64,000 nucleotides of DNA from Diacronema lutheri (lineage: Eukaryota > Haptophyta > Pavlovophyceae > Pavlovales > Pavlovaceae), in assembly GCA_019448385.1 (NCBI GenBank), contig JAGTXO010000027.1, forward strand, positions 124,001 through 188,000, written 5' to 3'. Under the pieces are notes generated by a model. It was not told where the DNA came from. It made no database searches and saw only the letters and a list, made by a program, of their open reading frames with translations. The position numbers and the translations under genes are program-made. Shown piece after piece: positions 63,259 through 64,000 of the stretch; position 1 is the stretch's first letter; every line of letters starts with the position of its first letter.

Positions 63259-64000
63259 ACGTGGGCGATTGGCGCAAGGCACCCGCCCGCCATGCTGGGT
63301 GAAGCCCAACCTGGCTCTCTGTTCCCCCCCACGTGCGCGATTGGCGCAAGGCCCCCGCCCGCCATGCTGGGTGAAGCCCAACCTGGCTCTCTGCCCCCCC
63401 CCCCCCCCCCCCCCCCCCCCACGTGGGCGATTGGCGCAAGGCACTCGCGCGCGCGCCCGGCGCACGCGGCATGGCGCACCGTTTGACGAACCCTCGTCAC
63501 GGACTGCCCAACGCCAGCCAGCCGGCTCGAGCGCGAGCCGCTCGGCGCCGCCGCCGTGTTGTGGTGCGCCGATCGCGCCGGCGCCATGCTGCTCGCTGCA
63601 GTGCAGCGTAAAGTGTGTCGAAGACACCCTCTCGTCGGTTAGGCGCAGCGCGGCATCGGCTGCGCGGCCCACCTTCAGTGGTGCCGTATTCGCGCCGTTG
63701 CCAACGCCACCACCGCAGCCGCCACCGCCGCAGCCACCACCACCGCCGACGCTGCCCGCGCGCAGCACAAGCTGCGCGGGGTACGCCACCGCGGCCGCCG
63801 CCGCCGCCGCCGCGGCCGCGGCCGCATCGCCGACCGCCGGCGCGCTCGGCGCCGGCCGCTCGGCCCGCAGGCAGAGCGCGCGCGGCCATAGAGCCGCGCG
63901 CGCGCGCGCGCCGCGCTCGTCGGCAGCGGCCGCACCGCCGCCATCGCCACCGCCGCCATCGCCACCGCCGCCATCGCCGCCCAGGTCCGGGGCAAGGCGG
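59021..64000 (-). CDS. Tandem FHA domains + PP2C serine/threonine phosphatase, 5' end off window
   Basis: Exons, from the right edge: 64000-63480 (open to the edge), 62673-62054, 60222-59440 and 59155-59021; all join in phase. A Gly/Ala-rich start precedes FHA domain 1: LKVGRAADAALRLTDERVSS, then WAVRDEGSSNG, with the SSNG motif split exactly by intron 1. FHA domain 2 has VTIGRAAHNVVVLPDRSVSS, then WWVRDRGSSNGTYLRLS. The PP2C domain begins GRRPTMEDAHCIVDNVPL, with ME|DA split by the second intron. It continues with YGVYDGHSGAKAATF, GDAGSCAAVALV, VITAHVGDCRVVLW, LAVSRSFGDRAFK and LLLACDGVWDVMTDQE, and ends DNITAIGVALE. All metal-binding Asp positions are visible. FHA domains bind phosphothreonine peptides, so the phosphatase is probably brought to phosphorylated partners; the plant phosphatase KAPP is an analogous FHA-PP2C fusion. 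Intron 2 (60223-62053) is almost entirely a minisatellite. Confidence 0.88.
60341..61973. repeat. 23-bp minisatellite, 71 copies, in the PP2C gene intron
   Basis: Units of GCGGTGCACAGACGCTGC plus AACGG repeat every 23 bp from 60341 to about 61973, giving 71 copies with almost no length change. Variant bases occur at fixed positions: CAGACG/CAGGCG/CACACG, TGCAAC/TGCCAC and GCGGTG/GCGATG/GCGTTG. The rare GCGATG unit at 60781, 61310 and 61908 is spaced by 529 (23 x 23) and 598 (26 x 23) bp, within similar variant neighbourhoods. No stop exists in any frame of the unit, so very long but meaningless ORFs appear on both strands. Confidence 0.95.
62825..63095. repeat. 19-bp repeat, about 14 copies, in the PP2C gene intron 1
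   Basis: Units CACGCCCAGTCCACCCGCA and CACGCCCAGTCCAACCGCA (19 bp) alternate for about 270 bp. The period is not a multiple of three, and the array lies between the exons encoding the two parts of FHA domain 1. Confidence 0.9.
63110..63445. repeat. 70- to 90-bp repeat x4 with C-run spacers in the PP2C gene intron 1
   Basis: Four copies contain CCATGCTGGGTGAAGCCCAA, CCTGGCTCT and CACGTGGGCGATTGGCGCAA. They start near 63122, 63193, 63283 and 63356 and are spaced by C-runs of 6 to 30. Length differences between copies come only from the homopolymer. Confidence 0.9.

Noticed and set aside
60341-63445. CRISPR-like array
   Set aside because: Units are directly tandem with no unique spacers, and the context is a eukaryotic intron.

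Overview
The window is nuclear DNA of a very GC-rich eukaryote. Genes are split by many short introns, coding DNA is rich in Gly/Ala codons, and introns are packed with C- and G-homopolymers and minisatellites. Several introns in the largest gene must use GC-AG rather than GT-AG borders for the reading phases to join. One gene encodes a trigger factor behind an N-terminal signal peptide and a plastid-transit-like stretch, as expected in an alga with a secondary plastid. Together these point to a chromist alga, most likely a haptophyte (inference; no rRNA or organelle gene is present to confirm it). I saw no tRNA, rRNA, transposon, retroelement or CRISPR array.

Layout, left to right: (1) 26-bp tandem repeats in a probable intron, then the 3' part of a large unrecognised Ala/Gly-rich protein gene (+, to 6077). 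(2) A GDAP2-type macro plus CRAL-TRIO protein gene (-, 8764-6298), divergent from a small Fyv7/TAP26-like rRNA-processing protein gene (+, 8927-9586). (3) A plastid-type trigger factor gene (-, 12025-9940), divergent from a repeat coiled-coil protein gene (+, 12151-13035) whose stop-codon region has been copied downstream several times. (4) A zinc nucleoside-deaminase-like gene (-, 14382-13608), divergent from the dominant gene of the window. (5) That gene (+, 14509-47961) is modelled as 54 exons in 33 kb encoding about 5,130 residues: an SH3 domain, the DUF3638/DUF3645 giant-protein core with a complete-looking set of superfamily-2 helicase-like motifs, two EF-hand-like regions and a Vps62/DUF946-like tail. 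(6) A TBC Rab-GAP gene (-, 52246-48213). (7) A single-exon gene for a 2,141-residue secreted-type membrane protein built from 402-bp Cys-rich repeats with a 1,206-bp higher-order repeat (-, 58878-52453). (8) A gene with two FHA domains and a PP2C phosphatase domain (-, runs off the right edge, ends 59021), one of whose introns holds 71 copies of a 23-bp repeat.

These are independent eukaryotic genes, not an operon. Three gene pairs share divergent intergenic gaps of 125-162 bp, which are probable bidirectional promoters. The other recurring theme is repeat expansion: almost every long intron carries its own private minisatellite. Many introns run from a G-tract near the donor to a C-tract near the acceptor on the sense strand. 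All exon borders were read by eye from splice dinucleotides, phase and protein conservation. They are a model, not transcript-supported.
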